NCBI GenBank assembly: GCA_003023195.1
Contig: PXRX01000008.1
Location: 186,569-250,568 of the forward strand
Source: Halobacteriales archaeon QS_8_69_26
Lineage (GTDB): Archaea > Halobacteriota > Halobacteria > Halobacteriales > SW-7-71-33
Length of the DNA: 64,000 nt
Reading direction: 5' to 3'
Below the pieces are notes generated by a model. That model saw nothing but the letters and a program-made list of their open reading frames with translations. It was not told the origin of the DNA and did not search any database. Below, piece by piece: positions 43,697 through 52,182 of the stretch. Both the position numbers and the translations under genes were made by a program. The first letter of the stretch is position 1; every line of letters begins with the position of its first letter.

Positions 43697-44533
43697 ATGA
43701 GTCTGCGCGTCGGAGCGCACGCCTCCATCGCCGGTGGCGTCGACAACGCGGTCGAGGAGCAACTGGACTACGGCGGCAACTGCGGACAGATCTTCACCCA
43801 CTCGCCGCAGGTCTGGCAGGACCCGAACGTCGGGGAGGAGGAGGCCGAACTGTTCCGGGAGGGGACTGCGGCCAACGGGATCGGACCCTGGGTGATCCAC
43901 TCCTCGTACCTGGTGAACCTGGCGACGCCCAAGAACGACCTCCGTGAGAAGTCGATAGCGAGCATGCAGGCGGAGGTCGAGGCCGCCGACCAACTGGGGA
44001 TCGACTACGTGAACGTCCACCTCGGCGCCCACACCGGCGCGGGGGTCGAGGCCGGCCTCGACAACGCCGCGAGCGCCCTGGACGAACTCGACGTCCCCGA
44101 CGGCGTGACGGTGCTGGTCGAGTCCGACGCGGGCTCCGGGACGAAACTCGGTGGCGAGTTCGAGCACCTGGCGGCGGTGCTGGACCGGAGCGATGCGAAC
44201 CTGGGGATCTGCCTGGACACCGCCCACGCGTTCGCGGCCGGCTACGACCTCTCGACGCCCGAGGGGGTCGAGGAGACGGTCGCCGAGTTCGACGACGTCG
44301 TCGGCCTGGAGCACCTGGAGTGCGTCCACCTCAACGACTCCAAGCACGGGTGTGGCACGAACAAGGACGAACACGCCCACGTCGGCGAGGGGCTGATCGG
44401 GGGTGACGGCATGCGGGCCGTCGTCAACCACCCCGACCTGCGGGACCTGCCCCTGGTACTGGAGACGCCCACCGAGGACGGCAAGAGCTTCGAGTGGAAC
44501 GTCCGGCGGGTGAAGGAACTGCGCGGGGACTGA
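43697..44533 (+). CDS. nfo: Endonuclease IV (AP endonuclease)
   Basis: Protein of 278 residues from ATG 43697 ([20 protein letters not shown]). It has the TIM-barrel metal-site motifs of the Nfo family: [46 protein letters not shown] and [20 protein letters not shown]. It cleaves at abasic sites in base-excision repair, using three zinc ions. The first glutamate region reads LVESDAGSG in place of the common LENTAGQG, a conservative change. Single gene. Confidence 0.95.
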   Translation: MSLRVGAHASIAGGVDNAVEEQLDYGGNCGQIFTHSPQVWQDPNVGEEEAELFREGTAANGIGPWVIHSSYLVNLATPKNDLREKSIASMQAEVEAADQLGIDYVNVHLGAHTGAGVEAGLDNAASALDELDVPDGVTVLVESDAGSGTKLGGEFEHLAAVLDRSDANLGICLDTAHAFAAGYDLSTPEGVEETVAEFDDVVGLEHLECVHLNDSKHGCGTNKDEHAHVGEGLIGGDGMRAVVNHPDLRDLPLVLETPTEDGKSFEWNVRRVKELRGD

Positions 44534-44555
44534 GGGGCCTCGTTCTCCCCTCGGC

Positions 44556-44608
44556 CATCGACGCCAGTTTGACGGAGCCCACCCAGTCATCGACGCCAGT
44601 TTGACGGA
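44556..44608. repeat. Direct repeat of 21 bp, two copies
   Basis: CATCGACGCCAGTTTGACGGA at 44556-44576 and again at 44588-44608, in the space between nfo and the PEBP lipoprotein gene, with 32-base spacing. Confidence 0.85.
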
Positions 44609-44630
44609 TCGCCGGAGCGGACACTCCGAC

Positions 44631-45239
44631 ATGGAGAGCGCGACCCGGCGACTGTTCCTCTCGGCGGCGGTCGGCGCGGTGACGGCCGCGACCGGGTGCC
44701 TCGACGGTGGGGACTCGTCGGGGGACGACGGCGACCTGTACGGCGGCGACTCGTCCGGAACGACCGTCGAAGACGGGTTCGAGTTCGTGACCGGTGCCTT
44801 CGAGGACGGCGGGACCGTTCCAGTCCGGCACACCTGCGACGGCGAGGACGTCTCTCCTGCCCTGTCGTTCGACGGACTACCCGACGCGGCCGAGACGCTG
44901 GCGGTGGTCGTCGACGACCCCGACGCCGGGGGGTTCGCCCACTGGCTGCTGTGGAACGTCCCCGCCGACGCCGGGTCGATCCCCGGCGGGATCGAACGCG
45001 CCGACACCGTGTCGGAACTGGACGGGGCCCGGCAGGGGACCAACGGCTTCGACGAGGTGGGCTACCGCGGTCCGTGCCCGCCGCGGGGGGACGACCCCCA
45101 CACCTACCGGTTCACCGCCTACGCGGTGGAGACGACGCTGGACCTCGACCCCGGTGCGGAGAAGGGGGAACTGCTCGACGCACTCGACGGGCCGACGCTG
45201 GCGACCGCCCGGTTAACCGGCGAGTACGGGCGGAGCTGA
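44631..45239 (+). CDS. PEBP/YbhB-family lipoprotein
   Basis: Protein of 202 residues from ATG 44631. The N-terminus has a Tat-like signal and lipobox (RRLFLSAAVGAVTAATGC), so it should be anchored outside the cell membrane. The rest is the YbhB/YbcL (phosphatidylethanolamine-binding-like) domain: HTCDGEDVSPALSF, VVVDDPDAGGFAHWLLWNVP, YRGPCPPRGDDPHTYRFTAY. The biological ligand of archaeal members is unknown. Confidence 0.9.
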   Translation: MESATRRLFLSAAVGAVTAATGCLDGGDSSGDDGDLYGGDSSGTTVEDGFEFVTGAFEDGGTVPVRHTCDGEDVSPALSFDGLPDAAETLAVVVDDPDAGGFAHWLLWNVPADAGSIPGGIERADTVSELDGARQGTNGFDEVGYRGPCPPRGDDPHTYRFTAYAVETTLDLDPGAEKGELLDALDGPTLATARLTGEYGRS

Positions 45240-45247
45240 AACGATCC

Positions 45248-45313
45248 GGGATCGCTACCGGGCTGGTGGACCGGGATCGCTACCGGGCTGGTGGACCGGG
45301 ATCGCTACCGGGA
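45248..45313. repeat. Tandem repeat, 25-bp unit, 2.6 copies
   Basis: GGGATCGCTACCGGGCTGGTGGACC at 45248 and 45273, with a partial third copy at 45298, in the convergent space between the PEBP and halocyanin-like genes. Confidence 0.9.
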
Positions 45314-45374
45314 CGCGGAATCGAGAGTACTGGAGCGACGGCGTCGGGAAACGGTCGGGGATCCGCCCCGTCGG

Positions 45375-45818
45375 TCACTCCTCGGGACGGCCGCCGCCGT
45401 ACTTGATGAAGGTGTAGGCCAGCGCCAGCGTCGAAACCATCGCGGCGACGGTGGCGACGACGATGGTCCTGGCGCTGTCGGTGACGGCGGGGCCGGTGGC
45501 CTCGCCACCGCCGGTGTCCTGGGCGACCTCGATGGATCCGACCATGCCGGCGCCCTCGTGGGGGATGCAGAAGTACTCGTAGGTCCCCTCGACCTCGAAG
45601 GTGTGTTCGTAGGTCTCGCCCCCTGCGACGACGCCCTCGTCGTCCCAGGCGCCCCGGGCGGCGGACTCGCTCTCGAAGCCGCCGGAGGCCCAGTCGCTCC
45701 CACCGCCGTCCTCCTGGGCGCTCGCGCTCCCCGAGGCGACCGCTACGGCCCCGGCGGCGGCCGCCGTCCGCATGAGGTCGCGCCGGGAGAGCCCGTCCGT
45801 CGCGTCAGTCTCGTCCAT
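45375..45818 (-). CDS. Halocyanin-like cupredoxin, possibly with incomplete copper site
   Basis: Protein of 147 residues from ATG 45818. It has a Tat signal (SRRDLMRTAAAAGAVAVASG), a short cupredoxin domain ending TYEYFCIPHEGAGMVGSIEV (Cys-x2-His-x4-Met of the type 1 copper site), and a C-terminal membrane helix (TIVVATVAAMVSTLALAYTF). In halocyanins the first His ligand sits in a GxHN segment; I see only GGFESESAARGAW there, so that ligand may be missing or replaced. It would be membrane-bound and face outward, in electron transfer if it binds copper. Confidence 0.8.
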   Translation of the reverse strand: MDETDATDGLSRRDLMRTAAAAGAVAVASGSASAQEDGGGSDWASGGFESESAARGAWDDEGVVAGGETYEHTFEVEGTYEYFCIPHEGAGMVGSIEVAQDTGGGEATGPAVTDSARTIVVATVAAMVSTLALAYTFIKYGGGRPEE

Positions 45819-45926
45819 GTCGGTCGCTGGGAACCCCACGGTACTGAATACTTTGATTCGTGTCGGCGGGGATCCGCGATTCCTCCCGACCAACGACGGC
45901 CCCGCACGACTCCCGATACGGTGCCC

Positions 45927-46982
45927 TCAGAGCGTGTAGTCGTTCTCCCCGGTCTCGCTCTCCAGGAACGCCGTCAGCAGGTCGATGGCGGCCGCGACGT
46001 CGGCGTGGTGGGCGCTCTCGGTGACCGTGTGGAGGTACCGGGTCGGGATGGAGATGGCCCCGACGGGCTTGGCGCCGAACTGGTTCTGGAAGGCGGCGGT
46101 GTCCGTGCCGCCGGCGGGCAACACCTCCAGTTGGTGGTCGATGTCCTCGTCCCCGGCGACGGCCTTCATCCGGCGGTGGACCTTCGGGTTGGTGATCACG
46201 GAGGAGTCCTTGAGCTTGATCGCCGCGCCGTCGCCCAGTTCGGTGACGTGGTCGCCCGGTTCGAAGCCGGGGACGTCGTTGGCGACGGTCACGTCCAGCG
46301 CGACCGCGAGGTCGGGGTCGAGGTCGACCCCCAGCGCCCGGGCGCCCCGGAGGCCGACCTCCTCCTGGGTGGTGGCCGCGAAGTGGACCGTCACCTCGGG
46401 GTCGTCGATCCGGCGGGCGGCCTCCAGCATCGTGAACACGCAGACGCGGTCGTCCAGTGCCTTCCCGGTGACGTGTTCGCCGACCGCGGTCGTGCTCTGC
46501 TCCATCGTGACCAGGTCGCCCGGCGAGACGCGGTCCTTGACCTCCCCGGCGGGGAGGCCCATGTCGACGTGGACGTCCTCGACCTCCGGTTCCTCGTCGG
46601 GGTCGTCGAGGGTGTGGGGCGGGACGGAGCCGATCACCCCTGTCAGGTCGCCGTCCTCGGTGTGGACGGTGACTCGCTGGGCCTTCAGGACCCGGGGGTC
46701 CCACCCGCCCAGGGCGTCTAGCTGGACGAACCCCTCGTCGGTGACGTGGCGGACCATGAACCCGATCTCGTCCATGTGTGCCGCGACGGCGACGGAGTAG
46801 TCGGAGTCGCCCTCGACGGTGCCGACGACGTTGCCCATCGCGTCCGACCGTACCCGGTCGGCGTGTTCCTCGAACTCCCGGCGGACGACCTCGCGGATCC
46901 GGTCCTCGTAGCCGGGGACGCCGCTCTTCTCGGTCAGTTCGGCGAGCAGGTCGTAGTCGAACGCGAACTCGTCGGGATCCAT
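45927..46982 (-). CDS. M42-family aminopeptidase/endoglucanase-like peptidase
   Basis: Protein of 351 residues from ATG 46982 (MDPDEFAFDYDLLAELTEKS). Metal-site motifs of family M42 are present: VAVAAHMDEIGFMV, GKALDDRVCVFTML, TTQEEVGLRGARAL, VALDVTVANDVPG and the C-terminal TESAHHADV. These di-metal peptidases form tetrahedral complexes that degrade peptides in archaea. Single gene between the halocyanin-like gene and the Lrp-type regulator gene, all on the minus strand. Confidence 0.93.
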   Translation of the reverse strand: MDPDEFAFDYDLLAELTEKSGVPGYEDRIREVVRREFEEHADRVRSDAMGNVVGTVEGDSDYSVAVAAHMDEIGFMVRHVTDEGFVQLDALGGWDPRVLKAQRVTVHTEDGDLTGVIGSVPPHTLDDPDEEPEVEDVHVDMGLPAGEVKDRVSPGDLVTMEQSTTAVGEHVTGKALDDRVCVFTMLEAARRIDDPEVTVHFAATTQEEVGLRGARALGVDLDPDLAVALDVTVANDVPGFEPGDHVTELGDGAAIKLKDSSVITNPKVHRRMKAVAGDEDIDHQLEVLPAGGTDTAAFQNQFGAKPVGAISIPTRYLHTVTESAHHADVAAAIDLLTAFLESETGENDYTL

Positions 46983-47093
46983 GCCCGTCGGTGCGGCCGT
47001 CCACACCAAAAGCCTGCGGCTATCGGAAGCGGCGGGTGACCGGTGGGTGAAATCCGCGGAAAGAGGAGCCGGGGACGGAGGAGCGCGGTCGGG

Positions 47094-47522
47094 TCACTTC
47101 AGGCGTTCCTGGAGGAACGAGGGGTGGGCGGCGGTGACCCCGTCGATGTCGAGGATCCCTTCGCTGATCACGTCGCCGAGTTCGTCGCCGTCCTCGGCGC
47201 GGACCTCGGCCATCAACATGTGGTCGCCGCTGGAGGTGAACAGTGCCTCGATCTCGGGGAGGTCCTTGAGGTCCCGGGTGGCCTCGACGTACTGCTCGCT
47301 CGCGACGTCGATCCCGACCAGCGCGATGGACTGGCCCGGGAGCTTTTTCGGGTCGACGTCGGCCGAGTAGCCGACGATCACCCCCTCGTCCTCCAGGCGG
47401 CGGATGTACTTCCGCACCGTCGGCTTGGAGACGTCGGCCCGGTCGGCGATCTCGGCGTAGGAGGCCTGCGCGTCCTCTTCGAGAACCGACAGGATGCGCT
47501 CCTCCGTCGACTGCGTGCTCAT
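47094..47522 (-). CDS. Lrp/AsnC-family transcription regulator
   Basis: Protein of 142 residues. It has an N-terminal HTH (ILSVLEEDAQASYAEIADRA, SKPTVRKYIRRLEDEGVIVG) followed by the RAM ligand-binding domain (PGQSIALVGIDVASEQYVEA, FTSSGDHMLMAEVRAEDGD). ATG 47522 has a TATA-like sequence (GTATTTTTT, 47544-47552) centred about 27 bases upstream on the coding strand, the spacing of a leaderless transcript. It lies downstream of korAB on the same strand and might control amino-acid or 2-oxoacid metabolism. Confidence 0.92.
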   Translation of the reverse strand: MSTQSTEERILSVLEEDAQASYAEIADRADVSKPTVRKYIRRLEDEGVIVGYSADVDPKKLPGQSIALVGIDVASEQYVEATRDLKDLPEIEALFTSSGDHMLMAEVRAEDGDELGDVISEGILDIDGVTAAHPSFLQERLK

Positions 47523-47701
47523 ACCGTACGATTTAACGCCCGTGAAAAAATACCTTTTGAACCCGAAAACGAAGGATCGGGGACCCGAACCCCGCCTCCG
47601 GTCGGTCGAACGAGGGCGAGGATCCGCCCGAGGACGGCGGGTATTCCGGCTGCCCGGATCCGTACGATGGCGGCGGGACGGGATCGGCGTCGGGGGTTCG
47701 C

Positions 47702-48637
47702 CTACCGGTGGCGGTGCATCAGGTCGGCCGAGCGCTCCCAGTCGGCGTCCTCGTCGAAGTACCGTTCCGCGGCCGGTTCCTCGGGGAGCGCGCCGGTGTC
47801 GCGCTTCTCCTGGGTGTACGACGGGCGGTCCTCGTCGACGTAGTAGCGGCCGGTGAGGACGGTGCCCTCGTACAGCGCGGACTCCGTCTCGTGCATCATG
47901 TCGGCGGCCTCGCGGCGGTCGGTCACGTCGAAATCGTAGTCGTCGGAGTCCTGGACGTCCACGTAGGGGACGTAGGACTTGGCGTCCTTGTTCCAGGTGG
48001 GACACTGGGTGAGGAAGTCGACGTGGGCGAAGCCGTCGTGCTCGATGGCCTCGGTCAGTATCTCCTTGGCCTGGTTGGGGTTGACGGCGGCGGTCCGGGC
48101 GATGTAGGACGCCCCGGAGGCCAGCGCCAGCGAGAGGGGCCGCACCGGTGCCTTCGCGTTCCCGCCGGGCTGGATCTTCGACTCGTGGCCCTTCGGGCTG
48201 GTGGGCGAGGACTGGCCCTTGGTGAGGCCGAAGACCTCGTTGTTGAACACGATGTAGACCATGTCGTGGTTCTCCCGGGCGGTGTGCATGAAGTGGTTCC
48301 CGCCGATGCCGTAGCCGTCGCCGTCGCCGCCGGCGGCGATGACCTCCAGTTCCGGGTTTGCCAGTTTGGCCGCCCGGGCGACGGGCAGGGCCCGCCCGTG
48401 GATCGAGTGGAAGCCGTAGCTCTCGAAGTAGCTCGAGAGCTTGCCCGAACAGCCGATCCCCGTGACGAGCAGGGTCTCGTCGGGGGTGCGGCCCACCTGG
48501 GGCATCGCCCCCTTGAGGGCCTTGAGGACGCCGAAGTCCCCACAGCCCGGACACCACGTCGGTTGCGGTTCGAGCCCCGGCGTGAATTCGTCCTGGTCTA
48601 TCTCCCGTTCCTCGCCGATCGCGCTGAATGCACTCAT
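47702..48637 (-). CDS. korB: 2-oxoacid:ferredoxin oxidoreductase beta subunit
   Basis: Protein of 311 residues. TPP-binding features: TWCPGCGDFGVLKALKGAMP, GIGCSGKLSSYF, GDGDGYGIGGNHFMHTARE and NNEVFGLTKGQSSPT. Such subunits, with the alpha/gamma subunit encoded 15 bases upstream, oxidise 2-oxoglutarate (or pyruvate) to the acyl-CoA with ferredoxin as acceptor, replacing NAD-linked complexes in haloarchaea. I name it korB from its similarity to the haloarchaeal oxoglutarate enzyme; por cannot be excluded. Confidence 0.88.
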   Translation of the reverse strand: MSAFSAIGEEREIDQDEFTPGLEPQPTWCPGCGDFGVLKALKGAMPQVGRTPDETLLVTGIGCSGKLSSYFESYGFHSIHGRALPVARAAKLANPELEVIAAGGDGDGYGIGGNHFMHTARENHDMVYIVFNNEVFGLTKGQSSPTSPKGHESKIQPGGNAKAPVRPLSLALASGASYIARTAAVNPNQAKEILTEAIEHDGFAHVDFLTQCPTWNKDAKSYVPYVDVQDSDDYDFDVTDRREAADMMHETESALYEGTVLTGRYYVDEDRPSYTQEKRDTGALPEEPAAERYFDEDADWERSADLMHRHR

Positions 48638-48652
48638 TGTGTTGTCACCTCG

Positions 48653-50542
48653 TTAGTCCCCCGCAGCGGGTTCCGTGCGGGTGGTTTCGGGCGCCGCGCT
48701 CGCGTCGCCGTCGTGCTGTGCCTCGAACCCCTCGACGATCTCCGCCGGTTCGAAGGGGTTGCCGTTGTACTTGAGCAGGCTGGTCAACTTGTCGCCGTAC
48801 CGCCCGAGTTCCCGCTGAATGTGCCCGCGGAACTGGCCGGTGGCGTTCATCTCGACGACCATCGCCTCCTCGACGCCCTCGATGAACCCGGCCATCTCCT
48901 CGCGCGGGAACGGCATGATCTGGCTGACGCCGACGGCCTGGACCGAGTGGCCGGCCGCCAGCAGTCGGTCGACGGCCTCCTCGACGGTGTCCTGCTGGCT
49001 GCCCCACGAGACGATGCCGTACTCGGCGTCCTCCTCGCCGTAGTAGGTCTGGAGGTCCCGGCCGTTCAGGTCCTCGCGGATCGACTCCAGTTTCCGGAGC
49101 CGGCGGTCGACCTGTGCGACCCGGAGGTCGGGGTCCTCCGTGATGTGGCCCGACTGGGTGTGCTCGTTGCCCGAGGCGAGGTAGCGCCCGCCCTTCTGGC
49201 CCGGGATGGACCGCGGGCTCACCCCGTTCTCGGGGTCGTACTGGAACCGGTGGAACTTCCCGGAGGCGTCGTGGGCGGCCTCGGCGAGTTCCTCCTCGGT
49301 GAGGGTGCTCCCCAGGTCCGGCGAGGGCTCCCGGTCGAAGAAGCTCTCGGGGACGGTCCGGTTCTCCGCGCCGAGCTTCTGGTCGTACAGCAGGATCGTC
49401 GGGATCTGGTAGTCGTAGGCGACGTCGAAGGAGATCCGGCTCTGCTCGTAGGCCTCGCGGACGTTCCCGGGGGCCAGCACCACCCGGTTGGAGTCGCCCT
49501 GGCTGGTGTAGAGGACGTGTTCGAGGTCGGCCTGCTCGGTCTTGGTCGGCATCCCCGTCGAGGGGCCGGCCCGCTGGGCCTCGACGAGCACCAGCGGCGT
49601 CTCGGTCATCTCGGCCATCCCCAGCGGTTCGCTCATCAGCGCGAACCCGCCGCCCGAGGACCCGGACATCGCCTTCACCCCGGCGTGTGAGGCCCCCACG
49701 GCCAGGGAGGCGGCCGCGATCTCGTCCTCGACCTGCTCCGAGATGCCACCCACGTCGGGCAGGTTCTGGGACATGATCGTGAACACGTCGGTCCAGGGGG
49801 TCATCGGGTAGCCCGAGATGAACCGACACCCCGAATCGAGGGCACCGTAGGCCACGGCGTGGGACCCGCTCACCATCACCTGCTGTTCGTCGTGTCCGCC
49901 CTCGGGGAACGACAGGTCGTGGGTGAACTCCAGGTCGGCGGCCGACTCGTAGGCGTCGGTCAGGACCTGCAGGTTCGCCTCCAGGACGTCACCGCGCATC
50001 CCCTCGCGCATTATCTCCTCGAAGGGGTCCAGGTCGGCCCCGAGCAACGCGGCCGTCGCGCCCACGCCGGCCGTGTTCCGCATCACCTCACGCCCGTGCT
50101 CGCGGGCGGTCCCCCGGAGGTCGATCCCGTAGACGTGCCAGTCGTTCTCCTCCGCTCGCTCGTGGAGGCCGACCTCCTCGACGTCCTCCTCGTCGAACAG
50201 GCCCGTGTCGTAGATGATCACGCCCCCCTCGCGGAGTTCGTCGAGGTTCTCGGCCAGCGGTTTGATCTCCTCGTCCCCGTAGTACGCTCCCTCCTGGGGG
50301 TTCCGGGCGAACGAGTCGCCGAGCGCCACCAGGAAGTTGTAGCCGTCGCCCCGGGACTTCACCGGTTCGGGTGCCGCACGTACCTCCACGTACATGTGTC
50401 CGCCCCGGATCCGGGACGGGTAGTGCTGGTGGGTAAACACGTGCAACCCGGACCGCATCAGCGCCCGAGCGAAGTTCTTGCTCGTCGAGTCCGCACCGTC
50501 GCCGGACCCCCCGGCGATGCGCCAGATGAGTTCGTCGCTCAT
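48653..50542 (-). CDS. korA: 2-oxoacid:ferredoxin oxidoreductase alpha (gamma-alpha fusion) subunit
   Basis: Protein of 629 residues. The N-terminal gamma-like domain (IAGGSGDGADSTSKNFARAL) is fused to the alpha domain (VSGSHAVAYGALDSGCRFIS, GYPMTPWTDVF, then the C-terminal Rossmann-like MPFPREEMAGFIEGVEEAM). This domain order is typical of the two-subunit haloarchaeal enzymes. It is the first gene of the korAB operon. Two direct copies of AACGATCGTGAG lie about 80-110 bases upstream of its start. Confidence 0.9.
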   Translation of the reverse strand: MSDELIWRIAGGSGDGADSTSKNFARALMRSGLHVFTHQHYPSRIRGGHMYVEVRAAPEPVKSRGDGYNFLVALGDSFARNPQEGAYYGDEEIKPLAENLDELREGGVIIYDTGLFDEEDVEEVGLHERAEENDWHVYGIDLRGTAREHGREVMRNTAGVGATAALLGADLDPFEEIMREGMRGDVLEANLQVLTDAYESAADLEFTHDLSFPEGGHDEQQVMVSGSHAVAYGALDSGCRFISGYPMTPWTDVFTIMSQNLPDVGGISEQVEDEIAAASLAVGASHAGVKAMSGSSGGGFALMSEPLGMAEMTETPLVLVEAQRAGPSTGMPTKTEQADLEHVLYTSQGDSNRVVLAPGNVREAYEQSRISFDVAYDYQIPTILLYDQKLGAENRTVPESFFDREPSPDLGSTLTEEELAEAAHDASGKFHRFQYDPENGVSPRSIPGQKGGRYLASGNEHTQSGHITEDPDLRVAQVDRRLRKLESIREDLNGRDLQTYYGEEDAEYGIVSWGSQQDTVEEAVDRLLAAGHSVQAVGVSQIMPFPREEMAGFIEGVEEAMVVEMNATGQFRGHIQRELGRYGDKLTSLLKYNGNPFEPAEIVEGFEAQHDGDASAAPETTRTEPAAGD

Positions 50543-50620
50543 GGTATGTCACGGCCCTCTCGGACCCTCACCCGACCTTACGCCGGAACTGACTAAAGAC
50601 TTTGCTAGAGATTGGCAAGG

Positions 50621-50652
50621 AACGATCGTGAGGGTGTGGAAACGATCGTGAG
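50621..50652. repeat. Direct repeat AACGATCGTGAG upstream of korA
   Basis: Two copies at 50621-50632 and 50641-50652, exactly 20 bases apart, each containing the palindrome CGATCG. Spacing near two helical turns fits a regulator site, but no regulator is known to me. Confidence 0.45.
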
Positions 50653-50756
50653 AGTGCCCGAGGGACGGTGGGCCCGTCTGGTGCGGGAGGTGATAGACAA
50701 ATTATGGATATACCTCACCTGTGGGTGGGTGGCCGGTCGGGACGGCCTCGCCCGGG

Positions 50757-51113
50757 TCACCCGCTGAGGTCGTCCCAGAGGGAGGCGAACCGCTCGGGGG
50801 CGTTCTCCTTGCGGTAGATCCGGACGTCGTACTCGTCGTCCTCGAGGCGAATGACGGTACTGTCGAAGTTCGACTCGTAGACCTCGTAGTGGTTCCCGTC
50901 GTCGGCGACGAGGGTCCGGGACTTGATCAGGTCGTTCTCCTCGAGGAGTTCGATCCGCCGGTAGATCGTCGGCAAGGACATCTCCAGTGACTCGCCGAGT
51001 TCCTTTGCCGAGTGGGGATCCTCGCTGATGGCCGCGAGGACGTCCCGTGCCTTCTCGTCCCCGATGGTGTCGAGGATCGCCTCTATCGGTCGCTCGTCGT
51101 CCACGTTCCTCAC
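50757..51113 (-). CDS. Winged-helix transcription regulator
   Basis: Protein of 118 residues. Residues about 12-75 form a winged HTH: DEKARDVLAAISEDPHSAKE, SLEMSLPTIYRRIELLEEND, LIKSRTL. A short beta-rich C-terminus (HYEVYESNFDSTVIRLEDDE) follows. It looks like the ArsR/TrmB-like small regulators common in haloarchaea, with no visible metal-binding Cys. The gene downstream is korA, but a 214-base gap with possible regulatory repeats separates them. Confidence 0.8.
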   Translation of the reverse strand: MRNVDDERPIEAILDTIGDEKARDVLAAISEDPHSAKELGESLEMSLPTIYRRIELLEENDLIKSRTLVADDGNHYEVYESNFDSTVIRLEDDEYDVRIYRKENAPERFASLWDDLSG

Positions 51114-51322
51114 GACGGTGGTCCGGTTCTTAAGGTTTTCTCACGACCCGACCCCGGTGTCCCCCCCGGACCGGGTCGGTCGTGCTCGATTCACGACCCG
51201 TCCATCTCCGGCCTGGCCGTTACACCCCGATCCGCGCCGGACAGTAACCGGGAAATTCGCCCGGATAAGGTGGGAAGTAATCGATCCACGGGGGCGTTTT
51301 CAGAGCCAGAAAACGCTCAAGG

Positions 51323-51333
51323 GTAGTTATGTG
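51323..51333 (+). promoter_or_regulatory. TATA-like box for the 51356 gene
   Basis: GTAGTTATGTG centred about 28 bases before ATG 51356, fitting a leaderless transcript. Confidence 0.4.
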
Positions 51334-51355
51334 AGTAGGCCCGTAAAGCGGTAGT

Positions 51356-51556
51356 ATGGCAACGACCAGGGACTCATTCGACGGCTTAACCGAGTACTGC
51401 GAGGAGTGCGAGATGGAGACGCTCCACCAGGTTTCCGTCCAGATGCGCACCGAGAGCACGAAACAGGAGAACGCCCAGTTCTCCCGCGAGCCCTACCGCG
51501 TCACCGAGTGCCAGCGCTGTGGCACCCGGTCGAGCCAGCGGATGAACGACGTCTAG
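51356..51556 (+). CDS. Small haloarchaeal zinc beta-ribbon protein, copy 1
   Basis: Protein of 66 residues with CEECE near 14-18 and CQRCG near 53-57, which together could bind one zinc. The middle (SVQMRTESTKQENAQFSREP) is shared nearly word for word with the second copy at 51963. I recall many such small zinc-finger proteins in haloarchaea; their roles are mostly unknown. Confidence 0.82.
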   Translation: MATTRDSFDGLTEYCEECEMETLHQVSVQMRTESTKQENAQFSREPYRVTECQRCGTRSSQRMNDV

Positions 51557-51962
51557 GCCACCCTCCCCGCCCGACCCCCGCCGGGGCCCCGGTTCTTCTC
51601 GTCCCCGAGTGACGACGTCGCGTGTCCCCCCTCGAACCTCCGAACCGATCCCCACTGGCCGGCCCGGTCGTGTGGGACCTCCGGACCGATCCCCAGTTGA
51701 GCGGGACCTCCGGACCGATCCCACCGGTCGAGCGGGCCCCCGAACCGATCCCCACCGGTTGACCCGGTCCAGCGCGGTGTACGCGCGGATCGATCCCCGC
51801 TCGTCGCTCCCCGGGGTCCGTCGCGAACGGCTTGGCGTTCCAACCGGGGTCGGTTCCCGGTTCCAGCACCACCCCGACGCAGTCGGGCGATAATTCGGCT
51901 AAACTCGGGTCAACGATCGTCTAATTATACCTTACTGCACCGGTAAGTAGTAGTTACAGGTC
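51557..51962. other. Intergenic region with dispersed repeats between zinc-ribbon paralogues
   Basis: No gene. From 51636 to 51770 four copies of CCGGACCGATCCC or CCGAACCGATCCCC occur at 30-45-base spacing, with linking words such as GAGCGGG. A TATA-like box (CTAATTATAC, 51921-51930) precedes the second paralogue by about 37 bases. Confidence 0.7.
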
Positions 51963-52163
51963 ATGGCAACGACAGACGACTCATTCGACGGGATGTGCGA
52001 GTGGTGTGGTTCCTGCGACTCCGAGACGCTCCACCAGATTTCGATACAGATGCGGACCGAGAGTTCCGAGACGGAGAACGCCCAGTTCTCCCGGGAGCCC
52101 TACCGCGTCGCCGAGTGCCAGCGCTGTGGCGACCGCAGCAGCAAGCGGATGAACGACCGGTAG
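51963..52163 (+). CDS. Small haloarchaeal zinc beta-ribbon protein, copy 2
   Basis: Protein of 66 residues, a paralogue of the 51356 product: same length, same N-terminal MATT-DSFDG start, four candidate zinc Cys (WCGSC, CQRCG) and C-terminus KRMNDR against QRMNDV. The first Cys pair is shifted by one residue between the copies (CEECE against CGSCD). Probably a tandem duplication, with the intervening repeats as a by-product or cause. Confidence 0.82.
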   Translation: MATTDDSFDGMCEWCGSCDSETLHQISIQMRTESSETENAQFSREPYRVAECQRCGDRSSKRMNDR

Positions 52164-52182
52164 TCCGGTACTCGGGTGGGGG

